From: Labia minor
Lineage: Eukaryota > Arthropoda > Insecta > Dermaptera > Spongiphoridae
NCBI GenBank assembly: GCA_963082975.1
Contig: OY720350.1
Span: 46,454,734 to 46,518,733 of the forward strand
Reading direction: 5' to 3'
Length of the DNA stretch: 64,000 nucleotides
The notes beneath the pieces were generated by a model. The model was not told the DNA's origin. It saw only the letters and a program-made list of their open reading frames with translations, and made no database searches. Positions 23,081 through 33,721 of this stretch are shown piece after piece. The first letter of the stretch is position 1; each line of letters begins with the position of its first letter. The position numbers and the translations under genes are program-made.

Positions 23081-23234
23081 CCACCGTTTCAATTTTGACA
23101 GGCAGAGGAGGTCCGCCATGCGCGCGCACTCACACAATAACACCGACTGACTCAACTCTTTCGTTGTCCTTCTATAAGAGCCCCTGGCATTTAAGCAACC
23201 AGCAATACTTGTTTCCAAATTTAAATTCTCAATA
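23081..23234 (-). CDS. candidate host exon, product unknown
   Basis: The minus strand is open across 154 nt. A possible acceptor (TTTATTTATTTAAG|T) is followed by NLETSIAGCLNARGSY, TKELSQSVLLCECAR and MADLLCLSKLKRW, then a strong donor, CGGTGG|GTAAGTTTTC. Composition is far less AT-rich than the surroundings. Two readings are possible. It may be an internal coding exon (enters with 1 nt, leaves in phase 0), or a first exon starting at ATGGCGGAC (23119) driven by the promoter-like signals listed separately. Not recognised. The exit phase fits the long frame of the exon at 15756-16090. Confidence 0.42.
23117..23176 (-). promoter_or_regulatory. possible TATA/Inr core promoter
   Basis: On the minus strand, TTATAGAAGG starts at 23177 (TATA at 23176), 28 bp before the A of TCAGTC (A at 23148), an arthropod initiator consensus. 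ATGGCGGAC follows at +30. The spacing is right, but both words can arise by chance and the same DNA is also an open reading frame. Confidence 0.3.
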
Positions 23235-23403
23235 CTTAAATAAATAAATTATCATTATTATTATTATATTTAATATTATTATTTAACATTATATTTTAAA
23301 AGTTATTTTATTTAATACAATGATTAATTATAGATATAGTAATCATAAATAAAAAACATTGTCAAGCCCATTATTCTTAACGTGCTTGAATTGTTGCTCT
23401 TAG

Positions 23404-23618
23404 CAGTGGTGGGCAAATACTTTTAAGCGCGGGCCAAAATGAAATTTTCAAAATGTCTCCCGGGCCGGAGGACGATATTTCGAAAATACCAAACCGGGGC
23501 ATTTGTAAAAAAAAATTTACAATTTTTTTTAGAGCCATATTGAATGAAATTGAATGAAAGATCGAAATAAGAGCCAAACTTTTCAACGGGCCGGCGGGCC
23601 GGCTTTTGCCCACCCCTG
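23404..23618. mobile_element. hAT-type MITE, 215 bp
   Basis: CAGTGGTGGGCAAA ... TTTTGCCCACCCCTG ends with the 7-8 bp duplication (G)CTCTTAG on both sides. The interior holds CGGGCCGG-type palindromic words and TTTCGAAAATACCAAACCGG, shared with the 20756 MITE. Confidence 0.85.
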
Positions 23619-23625
23619 CTCTTAG

Positions 23626-24116
23626 TTAAGATTAAATAATTATATATATATTAGAATGATTTTTAGGTTTAATTTATTTCAAGAATTAAACTTACAAAAA
23701 GTTAGTTTGATAAACGAAAGATAGAGACAAGGACAAATCGTTAAAAATAAAATGGATTCAAATGGATTATTTATTATTAATTTTTTTTTATATTACATAT
23801 ATTTAGAAAAACATATACTTATATGTATATGTATACAACTATTGATATTTAATTTATTGTATACCTGAATATACATTCATTATACAAGAGAGAAAGAAAG
23901 AACGACGATCTTGGCCAATTAAAATATTTTAAACGTCCATATTAAATAAATAAATTATAAATAACTAAATCAATAATTAAAAGTGAAGTATTTTGAGAAT
24001 ATAAATGTAATATTTATTCGATGATCTTAAGAAGTAATTATTATTAGGTCAATTAGATATTGAAGAGATAAGAGCGTGGTAGGACAACAAATGGTAGATA
24101 TTTTTCTAGGTTGAGG
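23626..24116. other. AT-rich sequence, nothing recognised
   Basis: No gene or repeat family seen. Confidence 0.4.
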
Positions 24117-24124
24117 GTCTAATA

Positions 24125-24346
24125 CAGTGTTTCTCAACCTTTTAGTATTCAAGGCCCACCCAACGGAAATGTTTCAGATCATCGCAAAATCATCTTACCT
24201 TTTTTTAAGAACCATATTAAAAAAAAACTGAGAAATAATCGAAAGTTTGCCCACAAAATCATCTTAATCTCTTGAAAAAAATTCAGGAATTTTCTCTTGG
24301 ATATGCTCGCCCCCCCCCCCCCCCCCCCACAGGTTGAGAATCGCTG
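24125..24346. mobile_element. hAT-type MITE, 222 bp, with a 19-base C run
   Basis: CAGTGTTTCTCAACCTTTT ... AGGTTGAGAATCGCTG, perfect 8-bp duplication GTCTAATA (24117-24124, 24347-24354). C19 at 24310-24328. Related sequence at 56806-57067. Confidence 0.88.
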
Positions 24347-25004
24347 GTCTAATATATTACCTGAACTTGAAGAAAAAGTAAAATTTGGTGTAAAAAAATT
24401 TATCAGTTCTATTTTTTATAGGGTTAAGAATTTTTTTTTTTTTATTTTACACAGTTCTTAATAAAATATATATACAAAGTTATATATATGAAATTTAATT
24501 TATAAATGGTATTATATTAAAAAATAATTTCTTTAAGGCACAAATGGCCGTGGAGTTGTGTTACAAACTTTAAATAATCTATATATATAAAAAAAGGTTT
24601 TTGTCTGCACATTGCTCAGAATTTAAAATTTTTGCATATCTCCGCGTTTCAGATTTGGCTTTCAAATGGAAAGGTTCTCAAGAGTTAATCTTTAAATCTA
24701 GTAAAGTTTGTTCTATTTTAAAATGTGAGTTGAGTCAATTGACTAATATTAATTTATTTAATTTTGACTGTATATAAATTTTATATAAATTTAATATATA
24801 TTTCCTTTTTAACTTTACCAACTTACTAATAGCCTATCTAGGGCCTCCGTATTCTAAAAATGCCCCGAAAGGCTTCAATCCTTTCTCTCTCCTTTCCTTA
24901 AATATATATATATATATATATATATTCTTTTGTTTTGATTTTGTACTGTTCATTTTTGTTTTGTATTTTATTTTATGCCTGTAAATTGATTGTAAAATAT
25001 AATC

Positions 25005-26501
25005 ATGCAGGCAGGCGATTCGGATTGCAATCCATTCAAGGGAAATACCTTAAATCGTTCACCTCCATTGCTACGAATAGATAGTACAAAAGTAAATGAT
25101 GAAGAGCAGAAATTATTTGCCTCATCTTCTCTCCCTCCACCAAATAGTGAAATTTATTAAAATGAATGGCAAAAAGAATTAAAAGCAAGAGAAGTTCTTG
25201 AAGAAATTATAATAAAAATGAAACAGCAAATTAAAAATCTTGAAAACAAAATTATGATGATAGATGTAAAAAATTCATCAACGTCTAATACTTCTGAAAA
25301 ATCATACCATACTGATGAGGATGAATTTACCACCCCATTGAGTAAAAATGAACAAAAAATCACAAGTCAATATGACTGGATAGTTCAAAATAAAAAGAAA
25401 GCGAAAGATAATATTAGAAAATAATACGACAAAAAATCCTAAGGAAAACCCTGATAAATCTAATAATTTTGAAGATTAAATTATTCCCCTTCGAACTAAA
25501 AATGATGTCAATTTTAAGCAAAATAGAAATCACAAAAAAAGAAAAGCCTCTAGATCACCAGAGACTTCAATGGCTATCAGTTCCCTCAATCAGACTTAAC
25601 AAAATAAAAATCAGCAATTTTTATTCAAAAAAAGAAATCACACCTCCACCTATTTACGTTACTACAGATGCTGATATCAAAAAATTTATTGAAACACTCA
25701 AAGTCATTACATTTGAAGGTAGAATTCTTTCTTTTCCAAATAATCAAATTAAAATTAATTGTCAAAACAGTGGCGAATACCGCAAGATTACAGAGAAATT
25801 AGAAACTGAAAGAAAAATGGAAGCAAAGATTGAATCTGATAAAAATAATCGCCCATTCAAAGTAATGGCGCGGGGACTTGATTCTCAAACAGATGAAGAA
25901 AGCATAGTAAATGAACTGAAAGAAAAGGGTTTTTGAATTCTATCAGCACCCAATATCCTTAGGGGACTGGATTTAAAAAAGATCCCAAAGATGAAAATAA
26001 AAAACACAAATTCCAAACCAAACTTAGGTTATTTATGTTAACCTTTAAGAATACTGAATCAATAGATATGATCTATACTGATCTGTGAAAATCGAAGCTC
26101 TTCATAAAAGAACAGCCCGAATAGTACAATGTAAAAATTGTCAAGGGTATAACCATGTGCACAGTATTTGTCACAGAAACCCTCGCTGTGTTAAATGAGC
26201 TGGTGAGCATTCAACTGACAAGTGTAATGTTCTACGTAAGATCACTCCTAAATGCGCTAACTGCGGCGAAGCGCACACTGCTAACTACAGAGGGTGTATT
26301 GTGGCAAAAGAGTTACAGGAACGCAGGGATGAAGCTGTTAGCAAGAAGAAAGGAGTAAAACCTAAACTTATGGAGAACCATAAGACAATAAAAAATAAAT
26401 ATGATGAGAAAAGAGTTGATAGCTATAAATCGGATTTCTCAAAGCCTACTTATGCTGAAATAGTGTGCCAGGGTCTTACAAGGGAAACCCAAAAACAATA
26501 A
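25005..26501 (+). pseudogene. Jockey-type LINE ORF1 (gag-like, zinc-knuckle), broken
   Basis: Starts at ATG 25005 (MQAGDSDCNPFKGNT). A stop is at 25158, and the frame resumes to 25424 with a coiled-coil-like KQQIKNLENKIMMIDVK stretch. It shifts frame for 25469-25936, which holds ITPPPIYVTTDADIKKFIE and NRPFKVMARGLDSQTDEESI, the domain preceding the knuckles in Jockey-type ORF1 (PRE_C2HC). It shifts again into knuckles QCKNCQGYNHVHSICHRN, RCVK*AGEHSTDKC and KCANCGEAHTANYRGC, and ends KPTYAEIVCQ...ETQKQ at 26501. ORF1 proteins of this kind bind LINE RNA. At least two stops and several frameshifts make it dead. Confidence 0.88.
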
Positions 26502-26884
26502 TCTATTAACCCTATTCAAGTCATTTTACAACACTTAATGATCCGAATTAAAAAATTTTAAATTTCCGACCAATGTGCAGATAAAAATCTTCATATATAT
26601 ATATTGATATTTACAATATCTCAATTGGTCATATTGGCCTTTTAAACTTTGAAAACATTCACATTACGACTATATTATCTCTATTAATTTTTAAGATTAT
26701 ATGAATAAATAATTTTATTTAAGAAAATTTGATCTCATAATTTGATTTTCCCGTAGAATTTAATATATATGTTTTAATATTATTTTTATAGTAATTTAAT
26801 AAAATTCTAATTTTTTTATATTTTATTTTTATTTTTGTTTACTTTTTTTTTAATAATTTAATAACATTTAAAGTGGTCTAAAAA

Positions 26885-27545
26885 ATTAATCGAGGCAGAA
26901 GAAGAGAGTGGGTTTGAAATTAATAGTGATAAGACAAAATATTTAGTATCAGAGAGGAACAGTATTAACATACAAAATCTTAATATACAGAATGTAGAAT
27001 TTGAATATGTAAAAAAATTTAATGTAATCACAAAGGATAATAATATTTGAGAAGAATTTAAATCGAGGTTGCAATCGGGAAATGCCTCTTATCAGGGAGT
27101 AAAGAGGCTTCTTATCAAAATTATTGTCAAAGGGGATCAAAATTAAAATATATAAAACAATTATTTTGCCTGATATACTATATGGGTGTGAGGCGTGGTC
27201 TATGACCCTGGGAGATGAGAGTAGATTCAGAGAATTTGAGAATAGGATTCTTCCCAGCATTTTTGAGCCAAAGAAAGATGAGGACCCGGGGGAATGGCGG
27301 AGACTGCATAACGATTAATTGTATGACCTCTATGCATCTCCAGAAATAGTTAGGGTTATAAAAGCGAAAAATGCTGCGAAAGGCAGGGCACGCGGTTAGA
27401 ATGGGAGATGAAAAAGATATTGGTGGGGAGACCGATTGGAAGACCATGGACGCTGTGGGTGAACAATGTAGGAAGGGACGTGAGGGAAAGGGTAGGAGTT
27501 AGATGGTTAAATGTGGGTAATACGGCCAAAAACTTTCGAGTAACG
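26885..27545 (+). pseudogene. LINE reverse transcriptase C-terminal part, broken
   Basis: Begins with LIEAEEESGFEINSDKTKYL, which normally follows the YADD block by about 30 residues. Then come NVEFEYVKKFNVITKDN, LPDILYGCEAWSMTLGDESR, FREFENRILPSIFEPKKDED and a VGRPIGRPWTLWVNNVGRDV-type end, in several frames. The catalytic YADD itself is absent. Same family as 10113-10355 and 63095-63600. Confidence 0.85.
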
Positions 27546-27718
27546 TAGAGCCAGAGCCCAGAGGTAGATAGATAGATAGAACATGTACAAGAACACAAAA
27601 AAATGATTGTTTTACTGATTGAAACAAAATGGATGAAAACCTTTTACATACAGACTTTCAATCAAATACTATGTATCACTCGGGGGTACAGGAGGCGGAA
27701 GGCGCTCTGAGAAGCTAG

Positions 27719-28230
27719 TAATAAATAAAATTTAAAAGAATGTTATGAGAACCAACAATAAATTTGAATTCGAAATTTCAAAAATATAGCAATTTTCTTT
27801 TAGTGCGACAGAAAGTCAGATAGGACACCTATAGGTACCTATTATATTTATATAGATGAAAAAAAGAAAGTAGAAAGAAAAATAGTTTTAAAAAAAATAT
27901 AAAAATTGATATAAAATTACTTACAGCCTAAAATTCAATATAATAAGAACAATTAAATTTAACTCTTAAATAACTATAGTATATACTAAATACCAAATAA
28001 ATAAGAAAAAATGAAAAAAATAAAAATAAAACTCAGCCTGCTCGTAAATTAAAAAAATATTCTCTTTATAGTTGATTTCCTTTATAAAAGATATTTTCAT
28101 TCCCAATCATTATTTATTACCTGAAACGAATGATGCTAGGAAGATACATAATATAAATAAATAAAAATTCTATATATATATTCCGATAGGTATAATTATA
28201 AGCAATTTATTGTTTTCCCAAGGGTTCATA
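27719..28230. other. AT-rich sequence, nothing recognised
   Basis: No recognised feature. Confidence 0.4.
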
Positions 28231-28233
28231 TTA

Positions 28234-28443
28234 CTAATTCTTTAGAGAGTCAGTGATATTTTGAGTGACGGTGACAGTCGTCGAACACGTTGTGCGCGGG
28301 ACTGCAGTGTATGCGGTAATGCAGCATCCCCTCCGCTTCGAAGGGTGGGAAGGGAGATCGATACGCAGGGTCCAAACGCAGCTGGGCTCCGCAAACCGCC
28401 TAGCCCCTCCTACCCATTAACTCTTTTCCCACTCTTTTACTAA
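28234..28443. other. GC-rich island, possible exon, strand undecided
   Basis: CpG-rich 200 bp inside AT-rich DNA. On plus, an acceptor-like AATTCTTTAG leads into VSDILSDGDSRRTRCARDC and SVCGNAASPPLRRVG, then a stop at 28443. Minus frames are also open (for example CVWTLRIDLPSHPSKRRG). Open frames on both strands are expected in GC-rich DNA, so the strand and coding status remain open. Confidence 0.3.
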
Positions 28444-29133
28444 GGAACCAAAAACCATTCCATAATATGTAACGTTTAATATCAAGCTAATAAAAAAAAT
28501 GTCAATACAATAATCGCATATTGTTTAGCGCCAAATTACGAGGAGAAAAAGATTGATAAAAGTTTTTATTATATAAAAAAAAAAACTTTTTTTTTTCTCT
28601 TATAGTATTAACAAAAGTTGTGACTTCTGAAAATTTATTTTAAATATAATAGATTTTTTTTTTATTTTAAAAAAAAAGAAACTAAAAATTTCTTACTTTA
28701 AAAAAAATTTAATGTAAGTAAAGCAAACTAAATTTAATATTTTATATTTAAATCCAAAACTTAATTGTAAATATGTTCGATCATATTTACAAAAATTTCC
28801 CAAATAGTAGTTAATATATATGAAAATGAGCTTTTAATGAGGTATCATTATTGGAAAAATAAATTAATAATGAAAGGGTTAAATTTTACCCAGCAGCAAA
28901 TAGAGAATACAATAAAGAAGCAATGAATATAAATTATTTTAACGTAGATGTGTATTTCAGAAATTCAAATATATTATTTTATTTAATTCTAAACTCCAAA
29001 CAAAATTATTATTGAATATTCAATATAATTATTAGGGTAGGGGACATAAATTTTAATAATTTTTAAATTTTCTTTGATATATATAAATTTTTTGTCACAT
29101 TTCTTATAAAAATTTAAATTATTATAATCGTTT
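28444..29133. other. AT-rich sequence, nothing recognised
   Basis: No recognised feature. Confidence 0.4.
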
Positions 29134-29141
29134 AAAAATTT

Positions 29142-29678
29142 GGTAATTGTTCCGTTGAGTCCCGCAACTAGGTGGGTTCATAAAACTTACCTTGACGGAT
29201 TCCTTGTATGATTCTAAACAACTTTTTCTTAAGACTTTTTGCATGATCTCTTTTAGTTTAATTAATAAAAATTAATTAATTTCCCCATGTATATATATAT
29301 ATACATATAGCAACTTGTATTCTTTCTCGACGTTGGATTTCATCAACGACTTGCAACTTATCCCGACGTTGAATCCCGATAACAACCTTTCGGTGGGGGC
29401 AAGGTGGTAGGTATCTCCCTTTTAGATGAGATTATATTTTTTGTAAGTTGGATAAACAGCAACTTGAATTCTACCCCGACGTTGAATTCCTACGACTTTT
29501 CGGTGGGGCAAGGTAGTGGGTATCTCTGTTTAGATGAGATTATATTTTTGCAAGTTGGATAAACAGTAGCTTGAATTCTAAATTTTTTTTTTTTCAAGGT
29601 AAGTTTCATGAACCCACCTAGCTGCGGGAGTCAACGGAATAATTACCAATAGCTGCGGGACTCAACGGAACAATTACC
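29142..29678. mobile_element. unclassified TIR element, 537 bp, with internal tandem repeats
   Basis: Ends GGTAATTGTTCCGTTGAGTC and its inverse, about 54 bp of imperfect inverted repeat reaching AAACTTACCTTGA, with an 8-bp duplication AAAAATTT (29134-29141, 29679-29686). The right end carries an extra partial copy of its terminus (29629-29650). The core has tandem units (29310-29458, 29459-29567 and a partial third) sharing CGACGTTGAAT, CGGTGGGG and AGATGAGATTATATTTTT. No coding capacity. Confidence 0.8.
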
Positions 29679-29727
29679 AAAAATTTTATCAATTTAATAT
29701 TCTTAGATCATATTCATTATACTCGTA

Positions 29728-30488
29728 CAGTGGCGTACCTAGAACTTTTGCCGCCCGGGGCGATCTCCATTTTGCCGCCCTTTCTATTATAAGTCAATCA
29801 AATAGTGGTTTTTATAAATTAATACACATAAATAAATTATTAAGTTATTTAATCAATATTAATTAATACACAGAGTAAATTTTTTCACATATTTGTATGC
29901 ACTCGTAAACATGCATATTTATATAATATTTACTCTTCTAGCTTTCATACTAGAAAAATCGTGTATAATGCTCTCAAAATTTATATTTATATTTTTTCCC
30001 CCGGCCCTGCTTTTCAAAAGAAAAATAGATGATTTAAAAAAATATTGATATATCACTTCAAAGTAATCATCTAATCATATAAACTTTTCAAAAGAAATGA
30101 CATTTATAAACTGATATGAAAAAATTTTGGTTAGGAAAAATTGCCGAACAAATTCGTAAAGATGCGTTTACGAATTCAACGAATTTTAATGAATACAATA
30201 AAATAAAATTATTATCCTGTTCTTGGAATTAGAATTCAAAATCTACACTAAAATGCATTTATATACACCGAGGAATAATATTCGAAATCATATAGTTAAT
30301 CATAATTTATATAAATCAAATAGTAAACTTATAATAATCATAATAATCATTTAATATTCAAGAATGAAAAAAAATAAATATGAAATGGTTGCTTTTTACA
30401 ACTATAACTAAATTTAAAAAATGCCGCCCCAAGATAAGTGCCGCCCGGTGCGGACCGCACCCACCGCACCCCCCTAGGTACGCCACTG
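29728..30488. mobile_element. hAT-type non-autonomous element, 761 bp
   Basis: CAGTGGCGTACCTAGAA ... CTAGGTACGCCACTG, with the perfect 8-bp duplication TACTCGTA (29720-29727, 30489-30496). GC-rich shoulders (TTGCCGCCCGGGGCG / TGCCGCCCCAAG) flank an AT-rich core without transposase. Confidence 0.9.
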
Positions 30489-30496
30489 TACTCGTA

Positions 30497-31001
30497 TATT
30501 TTAACTGATAAAAGATTTTAGCTTAAATAAATAAATTTAAAAATAAAAACTTATTATTACTATATTCCAAATAAAACTTTACGGCCCAGGTACGTTCCAT
30601 GACACTTGGCCACAAAAGCGAAAAGTCGTATAAGGAATCAATTATGCTAGTACAAATCCATACAAATTCAATGGTATCGGTTCCAATTTTTATAACGTTT
30701 TTATTAACTTCGCTTCATCTCTGTTTCTCTCTCTCTGTTGATAAATTAAAATCGATTTTTCATCAGCTTTAAACTTAGCTAGACTTTTGAAAATTCTTAT
30801 AGATATTTCAATTGATCCCTAGAAGGTATGGAAGTAATATAATTTAATTATAATTAATTAATTTTAATGCAATTAGCAAATAATCCTGAAAACTATTGAC
30901 AAAGAGATAGTCAACTATCCAGGTAGGACAATTAAATATTAAAAGTCAAAGAGCAAAGGCACGATCTTATGTTTTTGCCTCACACATTTTTTTTTAAGTG
31001 T
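30497..31001. other. unassigned sequence
   Basis: A GGCCCAG|GTACGT word at 30590 resembles a donor but has no open frame attached. Nothing else seen. Confidence 0.35.
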
Positions 31002-31003
31002 TA

Positions 31004-32358
31004 GGGTGACCCAGCCAGTAGTTGAACCCCTTCCAGTAGTTGAACAAATTACCAAAAATCCGCCAAAATCTCAAGAGGAAACATGCTTGGAACGTGAAAT
31101 TTTATTTTATTTTTAAGTTGTTATGTTGTCACAACTGAAACACCTATCGTCTGCTGCACGTGACTTAAGTACTCAGAGATATTATTTTTTTTCTCAAATG
31201 AAATTCTTGTTTTTGCATTCACGACTAGTCTACTGAAAATACGGTAAGTAAAAGTAATCCACGTGCATCCTAGTCATTTTTAGAGATATTTTTACCGAAT
31301 TGGTCTTAAATTAAAGCTAAAGGACTACATTTTGAAGCATGATATTAAGGTATAGATATTTTTTATTTTTTTAGAGCTCTAAACTGACTGTTCAACTAAT
31401 GGCACTGTTAAAATGCACAAATTCCAGTAATTGAACAGTGGTGAACGGTGCCCGCCATCAAAGATCACCAGACTGTGAATGTTCAATCCCTTTTATACCT
31501 TGAATCCCTCTTCCCCAAGGATAGGCCTGAAGAATTTAGAAAAGTGCAGGGGAAGAGTGGGAGGGTAATATTGAGGCCCGTGAACTGTTTCAGTTTTGGA
31601 AAAGGCTTCGAAGCATATGTCTTAATGAAACTCAGACAAATGGCCTTTTGTCTGGGTGTATTGAAAAAGAGCCCGAAATTAATCATAATTTTGATGCCTC
31701 ACCTTCAGCATTGAATGTTAGTGCAATCCAAGCAACACTTTCAAGACAAACGGACTCGCCTAAAGTAAAGTAAAGTCAAACCAGGAATCTGTATGCAGTA
31801 ACGGGACTCGACTCCCAAAGCAATTTCGTATCAAAAGTTTAAAAAATTTTAAAAATATTTTTAATTTTGTATCTTATGTGTATATTGCCGATTGGTGTTT
31901 GTTTGAAATAAATAAATAAATAAATATATGTATTATTATTATTATTATTATTATTATAATTTAAACATTGAGCAATGTTTGGAATGTGAATCAGCCTTGT
32001 ATTATGTTATGAGTGCTCAAGCTATAGGCCTAGATATTTGTTAAGTCGTTTTGGATGTATACCTAAACTTAAAATAAAAAAAAACTATGAAATAACGGGT
32101 GTTCAATTACTGGAATATCGAGCGTTCAAAAACTGGACATGTCTGTTCAACCACTGGGATAAAATCATAAAAAATGTTGTGAATTTTTTTTTGCTTTTTA
32201 TTTTTCAGTTAAGCACTGTTTAATATTTTTTTTAATAACTACAATAATAAAGCTTTGTTAAAAATCCATTAGCTTAGTTTTACGGCTAATAGTATAAAAC
32301 TTACAACAGGATCCGTGGTAAACTGGCTTTATTTGTTCAACTACTGGCTGGGTCACCC
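31004..32358. mobile_element. DNA transposon remnant, 1.36 kb, TA target, array of GTTCAACTACTGG motifs
   Basis: Perfect 24-bp inverted ends GGGTGACCCAGCCAGTAGTT(GAAC), flanked by TA (31002-31003, 32359-32360). The motif of the inner end recurs as degenerate copies: on the left at 31033, 31390 and 31424, and on the right in inverse at 32099, 32122 and 32143. A partly open coding remnant lies between. TA targeting suggests Tc1/mariner/pogo-like mobility, but no DDE motif is visible. Confidence 0.75.
31448..31790 (+). pseudogene. coding remnant inside the TA element, origin unknown
   Basis: Frame one reads PAIKDHQTVNVQSLLYLESL, then FPKDRPEEFRKVQGKSGRVI. One frameshift later it continues QFWKRLRSICLNETQTNG and KEPEINHNFDASPSALNVSA to a stop near 31770. 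The protein-like composition and a single frameshift suggest a real, broken gene: the element's transposase C-terminus or captured host sequence. Not recognised. Confidence 0.45.
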
Positions 32359-32660
32359 TATATAGTTTTTTATAAATTTATTAATTTTTATTATTTTAAA
32401 AGACAAATTAAACTAATAACTATGTCAATTAATTTTTTGTGCATAAATAAACATATATAAAAAGCAATATTTAACATTTGAATTTTCATTCACGCCATCT
32501 GACGGATAAATATTGATTGGTTTTCATTTTGAAAAAATTCAAAATAATTTATAACATTTATAAAAGAGGAATCAAATGAAAACTAAAAGCGCCAAACGTT
32601 TTTAGTTGAATATGAAGCAATTCATCCATAAACTTTCTTAGGCTTATAAAAAATTATTCG

Positions 32661-32750
32661 TCCCATAGACCTCAGCTAGAGAAATTCCCTTGCCAGGCCC
32701 GGGACCATAATGTGAGCCAGCTACGCTAACCTCTCACCCTGTTGCGCCTT
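32661..32750 (-). repeat. tRNA-related SINE-like fragment
   Basis: The minus strand reads GTGAGAGGTTAGCGTAGCTG (A-box-like) and GTCCCGGGCCTGGCAA, then GGGAATTTCTCTA. The last part matches the SINE-like copy at 55130-55360. Confidence 0.5.
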
Positions 32751-33580
32751 TATTAATGTATAGTTATATATAAAGTTCCTCCAACCTTCTTTCCCCCCTC
32801 CACTGATTTATTAAGGTCTTTCAAGATCTTTTTGTTTTATAAATATTTGTTATTATTTTTAAATTGAGAATTTGAAAAAGAGTTATCGTGTATAATCGAT
32901 CGTCAATTTTAATTTTATTTATTAAAAAGAAAAATTAAAAATTGTATATAATTATAATAAACTATTATTTATAAGTATTATTTATATATATTGTACAACA
33001 GGCTTCTTACGAATAGATTAATCTAATAGTTATTTAATGCGTAATACATTTTTTGAAAACATCCAATTTCATAAGACAGAGAACTTATAATTACACACGT
33101 CTTGTCTTTTTTATAATTTTTTTTCTTCGCTTTTAATACATTTTTTTGTAATTAACTAGCTAATGATGTCAATTGAATTATCAAGTAAATTTTTTCTATC
33201 TTTTATTTTATATAATTATTATGAATCAGCGTATTTATTAAATATATTAAATTTCCATTTGCAAATAATTACAAAAGAAAATAGTTTCAAATAACAACGA
33301 AAAAATAAGACAATAATAAAATATATATGTACTATTTCTTATCATGATCAAAGTTATGATCTTGTAACTATATCTATCCAACTCTGTGGCTCTTTAGAAC
33401 TTGGATGTTCCTAACCGAGGCATCCCTATTTCTTTTTCCTATCTAGAAGAGGAGACAGTTTATAAGTTTCTTCTAATTCAGATTAGGGACAGATCCCACA
33501 TCAATACATCAAATCTGATCTCACTAAAATCATTCAATATTTCGGTACACAAATTTTTCAGAGCCTTGGATAGCGTATGA
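32751..33580. other. AT-rich sequence, nothing recognised
   Basis: No gene seen. A GC-richer patch at 33380-33480 has no convincing frame. Confidence 0.4.
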
Positions 33581-33584
33581 CTCA

Positions 33585-33683
33585 GTTTAAACGTGGGAGA
33601 GATGGGAGAAGGTATGGTTATAGTTCAGGATAGGGACATTTGGAGAAGTGTGGTTGCTGCAGCTAAGACTTTTCGAGTAATGT
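33585..33683 (+). pseudogene. LINE RT extreme C-terminus
   Basis: GEGMVIVQDRDIWRSVVAAA followed by KTFRVM and a stop: the last residues of the LINE whose pieces lie in the Helitrons. It is followed directly by GATAAATAGATATAAC, as in the 21250 copy, and then by family C DNA. Confidence 0.75.
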
Positions 33684-33721
33684 AGAGCCAAAGAGATAAA
33701 TAGATATAACATATACAATAA

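Larger units (their letters stand above)
24578..27718 (+). mobile_element. large Helitron (3.1 kb) carrying Jockey-type ORF1 and RT remnants
   Basis: 5' end A|TCTATATATATAAAAAAAGG with TTTTTGTCTGCACATTGCTCAG. 3' end GGAGGCGGAAGGCGCTCTGA, then GAAGCTAG|T. In between come decayed LINE ORF1 (25005-26501), an inverted copy of the 5'-end word at 26570-26600 (CAATGTGCAGATAAAAATC), the AT-rich module, and the LINE RT tail (26885-27545). No Rep-helicase. Whether it moved as one unit or grew by nested insertion cannot be decided here. Confidence 0.7.

Noticed and set aside
28234..28443. Clear coding exon call at the 28.2-kb GC island
   Set aside because: Several frames are open on both strands, and no convincing pair of splice sites decides between them.
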